From: Hydrogenophaga aromaticivorans
GTDB lineage: Bacteria > Pseudomonadota > Gammaproteobacteria > Burkholderiales > Burkholderiaceae_C
Reading direction: 5' to 3'
DNA: 62,957 bases
NCBI RefSeq assembly: GCF_013387465.1
Contig: NZ_VYGV01000023.1
Span: 1-62,957 of the forward strand
Shown: positions 8,793 through 16,505 of the stretch, one piece after another
Layout: each line of letters begins with the position of its first letter
Position numbering within the stretch: position 1 is the stretch's first letter
Notes under the pieces: model-generated
Seen by the model: the letters and a program-made list of their open reading frames with translations, nothing else
Databases searched by the model: none
Told to the model about the DNA's origin: nothing
Program-made: the position numbers and the translations under genes

Positions 8793-9506
8793 CTAGGCCA
8801 GAGGCAGCACCACTCCGGCACCCTTGATTGGGTCTGCGGGGCCATGGCGGAACACACCGATTGGCGGCACCTTGATCAAGGACTCGGCCTCTTCCTTGGT
8901 CCCATGCAACCACTGTTCCCAGTCTTCGGCTTCGATGGGCACGACCGCACGCTTGTCCTGTGCGTTCGGTGGCATCTTCGGGTCGGGCTTGTGCATCAGG
9001 TTGAGCAGTGGGTGAGCATCACAGTTCTGGGTGCAAATGGTGTAGTTAGGTACCACCTCTCCAGTGACCGGATCGGTCCACTCGCTCCACAGTCCCGCCA
9101 GCGCCCAGGCCTTGCCATCGGCACGCCAGAAGCGCCACCAGGTGTTCTTGGTGATCGTCATCGGATCAGCATGACTGATGCCCCAATACGGCTCATCGTA
9201 GCTGGTGGCCGGGACCAAGCAGCGCTGGCCTCGCGCCCAAGGTCCTCGGTAGGTCCATGCGGTGGCCATGGTTTCTCGCCTGGCGTTGTTGGTCGACATG
9301 CGTCGGCCTTCACGTGTTTTCGGAATGCGCTCTTTGGATGATGGTGGGATCATGCCCCACTGGCCCACCTCGGCTACCCCACCGGCCCTGATGAAAACGC
9401 CCCTTCCTAACGGCGATGCAGTGTGGCCCCAACTCTGGCCCGGCAGTTCAACATCGAACTGCAGTTGAAGCGTGTGCTCGTCGGGGATCTCGTAGAGGTT
9501 GCACAT
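8793..9506 (-). CDS. SRAP-domain protein (YedK/HMCES-like)
   Basis: A 237-residue SOS-response-associated peptidase family protein. It begins M-C-N-L-Y, placing the catalytic Cys at position 2, exposed once Met is removed. Further SRAP marks are the N-A-R-R-E-T block near residue 75, R-C-L-V-P-A-T-S-Y-D-E (with the Glu) near 100 and a His in L-M-H-K-P-D-P-K-M-P near 170. Family members form a thiazolidine crosslink with abasic sites in single-stranded DNA and protect them. The start lies 4 bases after the stop codon of the upstream small gene, suggesting translational coupling. Confidence 0.85.
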   Translation of the reverse strand: MCNLYEIPDEHTLQLQFDVELPGQSWGHTASPLGRGVFIRAGGVAEVGQWGMIPPSSKERIPKTREGRRMSTNNARRETMATAWTYRGPWARGQRCLVPATSYDEPYWGISHADPMTITKNTWWRFWRADGKAWALAGLWSEWTDPVTGEVVPNYTICTQNCDAHPLLNLMHKPDPKMPPNAQDKRAVVPIEAEDWEQWLHGTKEEAESLIKVPPIGVFRHGPADPIKGAGVVLPLA

Positions 9507-9509
9507 GAC

Positions 9510-9935
9510 TCAGCGCTCGATGAATTTTCGAACGATTTCTACCGGTATGCCTGCTGGCAGACCGGGGTCAAACCAGTCGACCTGGCGCCACTCGGGCAAC
9601 GGGTTGCTCAACAACTCCGAGGCCGACGTCAACATGAGCTGTGCATCGATAGCGGCCGTGCCCATCCCGATGGGCAGATCGGGGATGATCGTCATGAAGG
9701 TCGCCATGGCCTCTGCACTGACAGTTTCCCCAGAGTCGACCCAATCGCTGGCCCATTCGCCTGCTCCAATGCGACACTGGTACCCGATGTTGCCCATCGC
9801 GTCATAGAGCACCAGCCACTGAAAACAGAGCCCGCGATAAAAAACGACAGCGCTGAGAACTGCACTTTGAACAACCATGCGGCAAGGATAGCGCGAGTTC
9901 AAGCAATGTGCTTTGCTCCAGCGGGAGCGGTACAC
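9510..9935 (-). CDS. Hypothetical protein upstream of the SRAP gene
   Basis: Up to 141 residues; the start is uncertain (GTG at 9935, or ATG at 9878 giving 122 residues beginning M-V-V-Q-S-A). The region from F-Y-R-G-L-C-F-Q-W-L-V-L-Y-D-A-M-G-N onward looks coding, with an acidic C-terminal half. No family was recognised. Its stop is 4 bases from the SRAP start, so the two genes probably share a transcript and perhaps a DNA-damage role; the latter is only a guess from position. Confidence 0.5.
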   Translation of the reverse strand: MYRSRWSKAHCLNSRYPCRMVVQSAVLSAVVFYRGLCFQWLVLYDAMGNIGYQCRIGAGEWASDWVDSGETVSAEAMATFMTIIPDLPIGMGTAAIDAQLMLTSASELLSNPLPEWRQVDWFDPGLPAGIPVEIVRKFIER

Positions 9936-10033
9936 CTTGACCGGCTTGTTCGATCACCCTGCAGGCGGCCACGGGCAAACACGAACCAGCGGCGGGCGCG
10001 GGTGGATGCGAGATCCGCCCTGCTGGCAGTACT

Positions 10034-10213
10034 TCAGTCCTTCCGGACCCATCCGCCGGCGCGGCCACAGAAGACAGTTGCGCCGCGACGTTCCATTCGT
10101 GCGGCTTCAGAGCTGCGCGTCGTCACGTAGCGATGCTTGACGCGCCTGCGGTCGATGATCTCGCAAAGGTATTCGCCAGGCTGGGAAACCGGGATGTGAT
10201 GAACGGTGTGCAT
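10034..10213 (-). CDS. Small basic hypothetical protein
   Basis: A 59-residue ORF. The ATG at 10213 was chosen over an upstream one at 10288 because AAGGAAG lies about 5 bases before it. The product is basic (R-R-R-V-K-H-R-Y-V-T-T-R-S-S-E-A-A-R-M-E), which would suit nucleic-acid binding, but no domain was recognised. An inverted repeat sits just upstream (10232-10262). Confidence 0.4.
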   Translation of the reverse strand: MHTVHHIPVSQPGEYLCEIIDRRRVKHRYVTTRSSEAARMERRGATVFCGRAGGWVRKD

Positions 10214-10231
10214 TGTGCTTCCTTGCTTGTA

Positions 10232-10262
10232 TTGGGTTATGACCACGTTGGCCATGACCCAA
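10232..10262. promoter_or_regulatory. Imperfect inverted repeat, candidate operator
   Basis: TTGGGTTATG (10232-10241) faces CATGACCCAA (10253-10262). The 10-base arms have one mismatch and an 11-base spacer. It lies about 20 bases upstream of the small gene at 10213, in promoter position. No protein partner is known. Confidence 0.35.
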
Positions 10263-10462
10263 GATAAACAGGAAGAACATCGAATCAAGTTTGTAGAAGA
10301 CGCGAGCGCTCAGAAAACTGGTTCGCTGCTTGTAAAACGAAAATTCGGGTCCTACTGCAAAAAGCTACTCAAGCATACCTCGGCGAAATAGGGGCAAGTC
10401 TTGACTCTGATAAGTTGGAGTCGGCTCCGATTTTCCGATGTCCAGCTTGAAGTATCTTGTAT

Positions 10463-11449
10463 CTACTCCGGCATTGTGATCTGCAATGCATCCACATCGC
10501 ACAATTTTGGCTGTTGATTTTTGTTCTGCTGTTCGAACAATTTCTTTTGCTCCCAGTCGCGCATAAATTCCATTACCGGGACTCCGGTTTCAAGGGAGGC
10601 ATCGTCCAAAAGAGCGAGGGGTGAGGCATCCCCGAAGTACGGGTTGGGTGCATTCAACCAACGGACGAAAGAGGTGACTGAGCCGCAGGCTACTATACCG
10701 AGGCGAAATGCCTCTTCCATCACTTCGGGGTTCTGGTACCAGCTGGTAGGCTTTCGCATGAACTTGCCATTTCCCTTATTGACATGAAGAGGCAGTTGAG
10801 CTGACTTTAGTTCGGCTTCAGTAATGTTGGTACGAGACCAGTGCGCGAGTTGAACCAACTCAGCGTTGGGCTTTCGTGTTAGATCCGTGGTCGGTATGAC
10901 CAAACCGATCTGTGCTTTTGTGTTATTCCTGATCATTTGAAGTGCGGGTGCAACATCTGTATCGTTGGTGACGATAACAACCATGTCGACTTCCTTGGTC
11001 AAGGCGTCGTGATACGCCTGTAATGCCAATGCCACATCACTCTTTTTCTCTTCCAGTTTCCATATCTCAACTGGATCACACAAACCCATGGGTTTCTTTG
11101 GGTCCTTCGGATCAATTTGCTTGGCCTTGGCCTTGATGAGGGAGTAGTTCCCTAAAACCAGTTTGAGTCGATTGCCACAGTGTGCTTGAAGCGCGGCGTG
11201 GTACGCCTTTTGGCTATCGACAGAATCAGGCGCTTTGGCGGCAACCTCTTTGATGGGTGCGGTGTAGTAGAAAAGCAGCGGATCTGTTGCCGATTTCCAC
11301 GGCGAGGTTGTTGCCACTCCAGCGCCGGGCACTGACGAGGGCAGCACATGAGCCTCGAAGAGGTGGAGCAGATCAAGCCATTTGTGGGGGCTACGCTTCA
11401 GGCATCCGTAGTACAGGTTGTAGCCATCGACGTAAATTCGTGTCCGCAA
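10463..11449 (-). CDS. NYN (PIN-like) domain nuclease-type protein
   Basis: About 328 residues from a TTG start at 11449, preceded by GGGGGG-AAAAC. This gives the usual N-terminus M-R-T-R-I-Y-V-D-G-Y-N-L-Y-Y-G seen in NYN/LabA-like proteins; an ATG at 11530 would add 27 residues that read through a terminator hairpin. Acidic residues expected for metal binding are the Asp of V-D-G-Y-N, the Glu/Asp of E-E-K-K-S-D-V near 140 and I-V-T-N-D-T-D-V near 165. Such proteins are putative RNases of the PIN-like fold. A stretch encoding R-N-N-T-K-A-Q-I-G-L is repeated in the phospholipase-D-like fragment at 55.4 kb. Confidence 0.7.
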   Translation of the reverse strand: MRTRIYVDGYNLYYGCLKRSPHKWLDLLHLFEAHVLPSSVPGAGVATTSPWKSATDPLLFYYTAPIKEVAAKAPDSVDSQKAYHAALQAHCGNRLKLVLGNYSLIKAKAKQIDPKDPKKPMGLCDPVEIWKLEEKKSDVALALQAYHDALTKEVDMVVIVTNDTDVAPALQMIRNNTKAQIGLVIPTTDLTRKPNAELVQLAHWSRTNITEAELKSAQLPLHVNKGNGKFMRKPTSWYQNPEVMEEAFRLGIVACGSVTSFVRWLNAPNPYFGDASPLALLDDASLETGVPVMEFMRDWEQKKLFEQQNKNQQPKLCDVDALQITMPE

Positions 11450-11469
11450 AAGTTTTCCCCCCAGAAGCG

Positions 11470-11495
11470 AAAAAACCGGCTTGCGCCGGCTTTTC
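11470..11495. terminator. Bidirectional terminator-like hairpin
   Basis: An A-run, CCGGC, a TTGC loop, GCCGG, C and TTTT. The stem is GC-rich with A/T tracts on both sides, so it can act on either strand. It lies only ~20 bases upstream of the proposed TTG start of the NYN gene, so it ends transcription from the right or attenuates the NYN gene. Confidence 0.6.
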
Positions 11496-11767
11496 CCCCC
11501 ATCCGCGCAGCAGTCAAGCTGATGCAGCAAATGGGTTAGTTGTTATGGATGATTCTAGTGTGTGGGAGAGTGTGGTGCAAGGAAAACTTGCAAACTGAGG
11601 GTAACAAGGACACCAGCTTTCGAGAAAACAACACGCCAGGACCTACACGGGCGTCTACGAGGAAACCGTCTGGTGACGGTCCACCGTGCACGTGAACTGT
11701 GAGTGAAGCGGAGAGCCAGATCAAGCATACGATCAACGCATCTCACCACGGCGTAAAACAACTTCGC

Positions 11768-12187
11768 ATGCCCACACTGGAAAAAGCTCTTGAACTCGCA
11801 GCCAGGCACCATGCCGGCCAGGTCGACCAGGCAGGACAACCGTACATCCTGCATGTCCTGCGTGTGGTTCACTCTGTGGATGGGCTGAAAGCGAAGACCG
11901 TAGCGGCGATGCACGACTTGCTGGTTGACACCGGAGTGTGCGAGCAGGATCTGCGTGGCGCGGGCTTCGATGACGAGATCGTCGGCGCTGTGCTATCGCT
12001 CACCAAAGGGCCGAAAGAGACACGCATCGAGGCGGCCAAGCGAGCCAAGACCAACCCGCTCGCGCGGGAGGTGAAGTTGGCGGAAAACGCCGACGACATG
12101 GACCTTACCCGTCTGGTGGACCCCACCGAAAAGGACATGCTGCGAATGCACGAGCACGTCTTGGTGAGAAAGCTCCTGCTCAGCTGA
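11768..12187 (+). CDS. HD-domain hydrolase, (p)ppGpp hydrolase-like
   Basis: A 139-residue single-domain protein from ATG 11768; a GTG at 11699 would add 23 residues with no conserved features. It matches the stand-alone RelA/SpoT-type HD hydrolases: A-A-R-H-H-A-G-Q-V-D near residue 11-20, Y-I-L-H-V near 26, the H-D pair in A-A-M-H-D-L-L near 48 and L-A-E-N-A-D-D-M near 105. These cytosolic enzymes hydrolyse guanosine tetraphosphate or related nucleotides. The 3' end overlaps the end of the convergent broken gene by 8 bases. Confidence 0.7.
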   Translation: MPTLEKALELAARHHAGQVDQAGQPYILHVLRVVHSVDGLKAKTVAAMHDLLVDTGVCEQDLRGAGFDDEIVGAVLSLTKGPKETRIEAAKRAKTNPLAREVKLAENADDMDLTRLVDPTEKDMLRMHEHVLVRKLLLS

Positions 12188-12566
12188 GATTCGTCGGGCC
12201 ACCCGGCAGGCCTTGGCGTTCCGACAATTCTTCGAGCGGGTCGAGGTCTTCATAGCTGGCTAGCAGGTCTTCGGTCACAACGGCGATCCACCACGTCTGT
12301 CGATGCTGGCTCACCCGGGCCTTGATGCTGCCCTGAACGCGTGAGCTCAGCTCTATGCCCTGGATGACCATGCCGTTGCGCGTGATCCTCGTGACGCTGG
12401 CGTTCAAAAGTGGCGGTAGGAGGTCGCGCTGGCCTTCAAGCAGCTGCGCTTTGAGCCATGACCGGTCCCCTCGGGTTTCCATGGCCATAGCCAGTGCACC
12501 CTGAACAGGTTCTTTGGGGCGGGGCAGGCGGATGCCTTGGTCGAGAAGCCTATAGACAGATGCAAA
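12180..12566 (-). pseudogene. Small gene split by the IS66 element (3' part)
   Basis: The C-terminal part of a hypothetical protein. Removing the IS66 element and one target copy restores an uninterrupted minus-strand frame. It starts at ATG 15724-15722, runs through the duplicated target and continues here: M-F-A-S-V-Y-R-L-L-D-Q-G-I-R-L-P-R-P, then the visible M-A-M-E-T-R-G-D-R part, about 130 residues in all. The first ~4 codons and the promoter now lie 3.1 kb away on the far side of the element. No family was recognised. An internal ATG at 12488 could still allow a 102-residue product. Confidence 0.65.
12559..12566. repeat. Target-site duplication, left copy (IS66)
   Basis: GATGCAAA directly abuts the left inverted repeat. 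An identical copy lies at 15714-15721. Eight bases is the normal duplication length of IS66-family elements. Confidence 0.9.
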
Positions 12567-12645
12567 GTGAGCGTCCAGTCAGCCCATCTTGAAAGCCGGG
12601 GCGGTTCATAGGAGCCTCGAGTCCACTTCAACTCTTGGTGGACTC

Positions 12646-13047
12646 GTGAACACTATCCCCGATCAACAAGCAGGTCCGCGCCAGCGGCGGCGCGTGCACA
12701 GCGATGCGTTCAAGGCCGGTGCGGTGGCGGCCTGCGAGCAGCCTGGCATGTCGATGGCCGCAGTGGCAATGGCTCACGGCATCAACGCCAATCTTCTGCG
12801 GCGCTGGGTGCACGAGGCCGAGATGAAGTCAAGAAGCGATGTCGTGCGCGCAGACGTCGTGGTTGGAGCCGCAGAGCGAGAGCCCAAGACCGTCTTCGTA
12901 CCGGTCAGCTTGCCGCCATCGGCGCCACCGGCCCAGGTCCCAGACATTCGCATCGAGCTGCGACGTGGGCCGACGACGGTCACGGTGACCTGGCCGGCAG
13001 GTGCCGCCAGCGACTGCGCGGTCTGGATGCGCGAGCTGCTTCGATGA
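12646..13047 (+). CDS. tnpA: IS66 TnpA (helix-turn-helix accessory protein)
   Basis: About 133 residues from GTG 12646 (V/M-N-T-I-P-D-Q-Q-A-G...); an upstream in-frame start at 12589 would add 19 residues. The segment S-D-A-F-K-A-G-A-V through N-A-N-L-L-R-R-W-V-H is the helix-turn-helix common to IS66 and IS3 OrfA proteins. IS66 TnpA is needed with TnpB and TnpC for transposition. The stop overlaps the tnpB start (ATGA). Confidence 0.8.
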   Translation: MNTIPDQQAGPRQRRRVHSDAFKAGAVAACEQPGMSMAAVAMAHGINANLLRRWVHEAEMKSRSDVVRADVVVGAAEREPKTVFVPVSLPPSAPPAQVPDIRIELRRGPTTVTVTWPAGAASDCAVWMRELLR

Positions 13048-13385
13048 TCCGAATCGACGCGATGTGGCTGGCCGCCGACCCCATCGACATGCGCGCCGGC
13101 GCCGACCGCCTGCTGGCGCGCGTTGTGCAAGTCTTCGGTGCAGCGCAGGCCCACCACGGCTACCTGTTCGCCAACGCCCGCGGCACCCGCATCAAGCTCC
13201 TCGTGCACGACGGCTTCGGCGTCTGGTGCGCGGCACGCCGGCTCAACGCGGGCCGCTTCGCGTGGGTACCGGCCACCACGACATCGCCCATATCTCTGTC
13301 GCTCACCAACGCGCAGTTTGACGCGCTGGTCCTCGGCCTGCCGTGGGAGCGGTTGCCCGAATTGAGCACCATCACGCGGGCCTGA
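13044..13385 (+). CDS. tnpB: IS66 TnpB accessory protein
   Basis: A 113-residue protein with the IS66 Orf2 signature: P-I-D-M-R-A-G-A-D-R-L-L-A near residue 12-24, G-Y-L-F-A-N-A-R-G-T-R-I-K-L-L near 40-54 and W-V-P-A-T near 75. It is required with TnpA and TnpC for IS66 movement; its biochemical role is not known. It overlaps tnpA by 4 bases. Confidence 0.85.
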   Translation: MIRIDAMWLAADPIDMRAGADRLLARVVQVFGAAQAHHGYLFANARGTRIKLLVHDGFGVWCAARRLNAGRFAWVPATTTSPISLSLTNAQFDALVLGLPWERLPELSTITRA

Positions 13386-13480
13386 CAGCAACATCGACGC
13401 TGGCACTTGACCGCGCCAGCGTCGACGCAATTCGTACTTGTTCCGATGCGCTGCATACGGCGTCCTGGCACCATGCCGTC

Positions 13481-15172
13481 ATGCTCGGCACGCACGATCT
13501 TCCCCCGCTCAACCTGCAGGCACTCCCGCCCGAAGCGGCGGCCTGGGTTGCCCGTTGGCAGCATGCCGAACAGCAACTCGCCCTGCGTGAGCAGGCGCTT
13601 GTCGATCGCGACCGCGAGCTGGACCAAGCCAGGGATCTCCTGCAGCGCAAGGACCGCGACATCGCCTGGCGCGATGCCAAGATCGAGAAGATCACCTTCG
13701 AGTTGGCTCGCCTGAAGCGCTGGAAGTTCGGCGCCAGCTCCGAGGCGATGAACACCGAGCAGCGACGCCTGTTCGAGGAGACGATCGCCGAGGACGAGGC
13801 GAGCCTGCGTGCGCAGCTGGAACAACTGCGACGCGAAGCCGCTGAGACCACTGTCGACGCCAAGCCGAAGGCCGCGCCGCGGCGACCACGCCGTCAGCAA
13901 TTGCCTGAACACCTGCGTCGCGTCGAACACCGTCATGAGCCCGAGAGCACCAACTGCCCCGCGTCTAACTGCGGTCGACCGATGACACGCATCGGCGAGG
14001 ACATGAGCGAGCGACTCGACATTGTGCCGGCCGAGTTCTTCGTCCATCGCCACATCTACGGCAAGTGGGCCTGCCGCTGCTGCCAGATCCTCAAGCAGGC
14101 GCCGTCCAACCCGGAACTGATCGAGGGCGGCATGGCCGCTAGCGGCCTCATCGCGCACACGCTCATCAGCCGCTGCGTTGACCACCTGCCGTACTACCGG
14201 CAAGAGGCGATCAACGCCCGCAGCGGCGTCCACACACCGCGTTCCACGCTGGCGGCATGGGCAGGCCAGGCGGGTGCGGCGCTGGAGCCGCTCTACGAGG
14301 TGCACAAGGCCTTCGTCCTCGCTTGCCGGGTTCTGCATGCCGACGAGACGCCCGTGGCGCTGCTCGACCCCGGTGCCGGCAAGACGCGCAAGGCCTACGT
14401 CTGGGCCTACGCGAGGAGCTGGCACGACCCCGTGCCCGGCGTGGTCTATGAGTTCTGCCGGGGCCGTGGCGCGCAGTACCCGAAGGCCTTCCTCGCGGGC
14501 GATGTGCGACGGGGCCGAGGGCGCTGGTCCGGAACGCTGCTGACGGACCGCTACACAGGCTACGACAGCGTGCTGGACCCGCGCATCCATGCAGATCGCA
14601 TCAGCGCGGCTTGCGTCGCGCATGCACGCCGTAAGTTCGAGGAGCTGACTCGCACCGGCACGAGCCCGATCGGCGACGAGGCGATCCGTCGCTATGCGCG
14701 GATCTATGCGGTCGAGGCCGAACTCAAGGGCATGAGCGACGGCGAGCGCATGTCGCAGCGCCAGCAACTCGCCAAGCCGCTGTGGGCCAAGCTCAAACAA
14801 TGGCTCGAACTCGAACGACGGCTGGTCGCGGGCGGCAGCTCCGTGGCGGGCGCCATCGACTACACGCTCGGCCACTGGAGCGCGCTGACGCACTACCTCG
14901 ATGACGGCGCAGTCGCGATCGACAACAACCACCTGGAGCGGCAGATCAAGCCTTGGGCAATGGGGCGCCGGGCATGGTTGTTCGCCGGCAGCGAACTCGC
15001 TGGCCAACGCACGGCCATGGTGATGAGCCTGGTGCAGTCGGCACGGCTCAATGGACACGATCCATGGGCATACCTGCGCGACGTGCTGGCGCGCCTGCCG
15101 ACGCAGCGCAGCAGCCAGATCGAGGACTTGCTGCCGCACAGATGGCAAGCGGCATCCGAGGCGGCACCATGA
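13481..15172 (+). CDS. tnpC: IS66 TnpC transposase (DDE)
   Basis: About 563 residues from ATG 13481. An N-terminal coiled coil (Q-Q-L-A-L-R-E-Q-A-L-V-D-R-D..., ~30-110) contains the K-R-W-K-F-G-A-S-S-E-A-M motif. A zinc-ribbon-like C-P-A-S-N-C segment follows near 150, then the DDE core with H-A-D-E-T-P-V near 285, L-L-T-D-R-Y-T-G-Y near 350 and I-D-N-N-H-L-E-R near 480. A trailing R-R-A-W-L-F-A-G-S is typical of IS66. The gene appears intact. Confidence 0.9.
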   Translation: MLGTHDLPPLNLQALPPEAAAWVARWQHAEQQLALREQALVDRDRELDQARDLLQRKDRDIAWRDAKIEKITFELARLKRWKFGASSEAMNTEQRRLFEETIAEDEASLRAQLEQLRREAAETTVDAKPKAAPRRPRRQQLPEHLRRVEHRHEPESTNCPASNCGRPMTRIGEDMSERLDIVPAEFFVHRHIYGKWACRCCQILKQAPSNPELIEGGMAASGLIAHTLISRCVDHLPYYRQEAINARSGVHTPRSTLAAWAGQAGAALEPLYEVHKAFVLACRVLHADETPVALLDPGAGKTRKAYVWAYARSWHDPVPGVVYEFCRGRGAQYPKAFLAGDVRRGRGRWSGTLLTDRYTGYDSVLDPRIHADRISAACVAHARRKFEELTRTGTSPIGDEAIRRYARIYAVEAELKGMSDGERMSQRQQLAKPLWAKLKQWLELERRLVAGGSSVAGAIDYTLGHWSALTHYLDDGAVAIDNNHLERQIKPWAMGRRAWLFAGSELAGQRTAMVMSLVQSARLNGHDPWAYLRDVLARLPTQRSSQIEDLLPHRWQAASEAAP

Positions 15173-15672
15173 CCTTGCTTACGCAGGCCGTGATGGTCCA
15201 GGCGAACATCGACGTCAACCGCATGAGCGCGCAACAGAAGGTTCAGCTGACTGACGAAATCTACGTCCAGCAGCCGAATCTGCTGGCCTCCATCCTCGTG
15301 TTGCCTCGCTACGGGGTCGACATGCAGCTGCTTGAGGAGCCGATCCACGTCCTGCTCGTCGCCTTCCAGGCCATGAAGCACTGCGGGCACGCCTTGCCAA
15401 CGATCTCTGAAGACGTCCAGGAAACCTGCTTGCAGCGGCTGACAGCGACGTTGAAGTTCTCCGAGGGCGTGCCGCCAGATCTCGTCGGGCAGATGATCAC
15501 GAAGTTCTGTGTCGACCACCCCGAGCGCTACCTCCTGGCGTTCGTATACGGCCACCTTGGCCAGCACGACCTGCTGCACGTGCGAACCGACGCCGAGAAG
15601 TACCTGCTGCTGGCCTGCCTCAACCTCGTGGAGTGCGTGGCCTACATCGGTGCACAGCTGCAGTCCAAATGA
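15169..15672 (+). CDS. IS66-associated fourth ORF, hypothetical
   Basis: A 167-residue protein whose start overlaps the tnpC stop (ATGA), so it is part of the transposon operon. It is mostly helical by composition, with N-L-L-A-S-I-L-V-L-P-R-Y-G-V and Y-L-L-L-A-C-L-N-L-V-E-C-V near the end, and has no signal peptide. Its position inside the inverted repeats shows it is element cargo or an accessory factor. Function unknown. Confidence 0.65.
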   Translation: MTLLTQAVMVQANIDVNRMSAQQKVQLTDEIYVQQPNLLASILVLPRYGVDMQLLEEPIHVLLVAFQAMKHCGHALPTISEDVQETCLQRLTATLKFSEGVPPDLVGQMITKFCVDHPERYLLAFVYGHLGQHDLLHVRTDAEKYLLLACLNLVECVAYIGAQLQSK

Positions 15673-15713
15673 ACCGGGTGCGGCCGGTCAAGATGGGTTG
15701 ACTGGACGCTCAC

Positions 15714-15721
15714 GATGCAAA
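15714..15721. repeat. Target-site duplication, right copy (IS66)
   Basis: GATGCAAA, identical to 12559-12566. Together with 15722-15724 it holds the first codons of the split minus-strand gene. Confidence 0.9.
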
Positions 15722-15726
15722 CATGG

Positions 15727-15746
15727 TACTGGTTAAATGACCAGTA
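15727..15746. promoter_or_regulatory. Operator-like palindrome at the stranded promoter
   Basis: TACTGGTTAAATGACCAGTA has perfect 6-base arms (TACTGG/CCAGTA) around an 8-base AT-rich centre. It lies 2 bases upstream of the original ATG of the gene split by IS66. The TACTG-N10-CAGTA framework resembles an enterobacterial LexA box, but the inner T/A are replaced by G/C. A phage- or plasmid-type repressor is equally possible. Confidence 0.5.
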
Positions 15747-15787
15747 TTATCACGCCGCCACAGCTTGTGGTTCAACCACCTAGGCAC

Positions 15788-15820
15788 AAAACAAAGCCCA
15801 ATGACAGGGCCATCGGGCTT
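15788..15820 (-). terminator. Terminator-like hairpin abutting the TnpB omega-RNA end
   Basis: On the minus strand AAGCCCGATG pairs with CATTGGGCTT, with a 7-base loop, followed by TGTTTTGTG. It looks like a rho-independent terminator reading leftward. It shares bases with the predicted guide segment of the omega-RNA. Confidence 0.45.
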
Positions 15821-15930
15821 GACATCCTCCCCGCCCTAAAGGACGGGGATTCCCTCTACAGGCGACACATGTCCGTGCCGGGCAAGGATGTTCAGGGCTG
15901 CGTTGGTATCCCGATCATGCGAAACACCAC
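15799..15930 (-). ncRNA. Omega-RNA 3' scaffold and guide of the truncated TnpB element
   Basis: The stop codon of the tnpB fragment lies in a hairpin (CCCCG 15829-15833 with CGGGG 15844-15848). This is followed on the minus strand by GGAGGATGTCAA, the usual right end of IS200/IS605-type elements. In TnpB systems the RNA overlaps the tnpB 3' end and the flanking bases act as guide. Here the guide would start at 15818 on the minus strand (GCCCGATGGCC...). The 5' boundary is approximate. Confidence 0.5.
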
Positions 15931-16504
15931 AACCACTGCAAACCCACTGCCTTATTCCAAGGTCTGCGATACCTCTCGGCCTCGAATCGGGCAGTGCGCC
16001 ACAACTCGAACAGACTTGGGAGCTGAGCGACTCGTTCACTTCCTCGTACCACGCGCCATGCCTAAGGGCCTTGTACGCGAGCATCGAACGAAAGGACGAC
16101 CAGCTTGCGTCCGAGACGCTTTTCGCCATGCTGGTCCTGGCGAGTTTGGCGGCCGACACGTTGCCCACCGCGATGTAGTCGAACTCACGCACGAGCCGGT
16201 TCGAGAGCTTGTGCAGAAAATCTCTGCGTGCATTCACCACCCGGGCGTGGATCTTGGTGGCCTGTCGCTTCTTCCTGGCACGCTGGGCGTTGCCCAGCCG
16301 TTCTTCAAGCTGGTGAAAGGGCCTCGGGTTTTCGATGGACTCACCGGTGGAGAGTGCAGCAAAACTCTTGAGACCGAGGTCAATGCCGACACTCTTGACA
16401 GGTGCTCTGGCCGCTGGAACGCCCTGAGCATCAGCCGCAACATCAATCACGACGTTCAGGAACCAGTTGCCCCGGCTGTCGCGAGAGAAGTTTGTGCCAT
16501 CCTT
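15836..16504 (-). pseudogene. tnpB: TnpB (IS200/IS605 OrfB) C-terminal remnant
   Basis: An open frame of ~222 codons for the C-terminal half of TnpB, the RNA-guided nuclease ancestral to Cas12. The RuvC parts are visible: G-I-D-L-G-L-K-S-F-A near the start, a Glu in the mid part, and the zinc finger C-S-S-C ... C-S-G-C with H-D-R-D-T-N-A-A-L-N-I at the end. The N-terminal half is missing: the frame ends at the IS5-family insertion at 16505, and sequence beyond that element does not resemble TnpB. No tnpA (Y1 transposase) is present. Confidence 0.85.
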
Positions 16505-16505
16505 A

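Larger units (their letters stand above)
12567..15713 (+). mobile_element. Complete IS66-family insertion sequence
   Basis: A 3147-bp element. Its inverted repeats begin GTGAGCGTCCAGTCA on the left and GTGAGCGTCCAGTCA reading in from the right, both followed within a few bases by CCCATCTTG. It carries tnpA, tnpB, tnpC and a fourth ORF in one direction with overlapping junctions. Intact direct repeats suggest it has not rearranged since insertion. Confidence 0.9.

Noticed and set aside
8704..8913. A 69-codon minus-strand ORF near the SRAP gene
   Set aside because: It overlaps the SRAP gene end in another frame, and its composition resembles a shadow.
13160..15148. A 662-codon minus-strand open frame
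   Set aside because: It is antisense to IS66 tnpB and tnpC, has no recognisable domain, and is explained by the high GC content.
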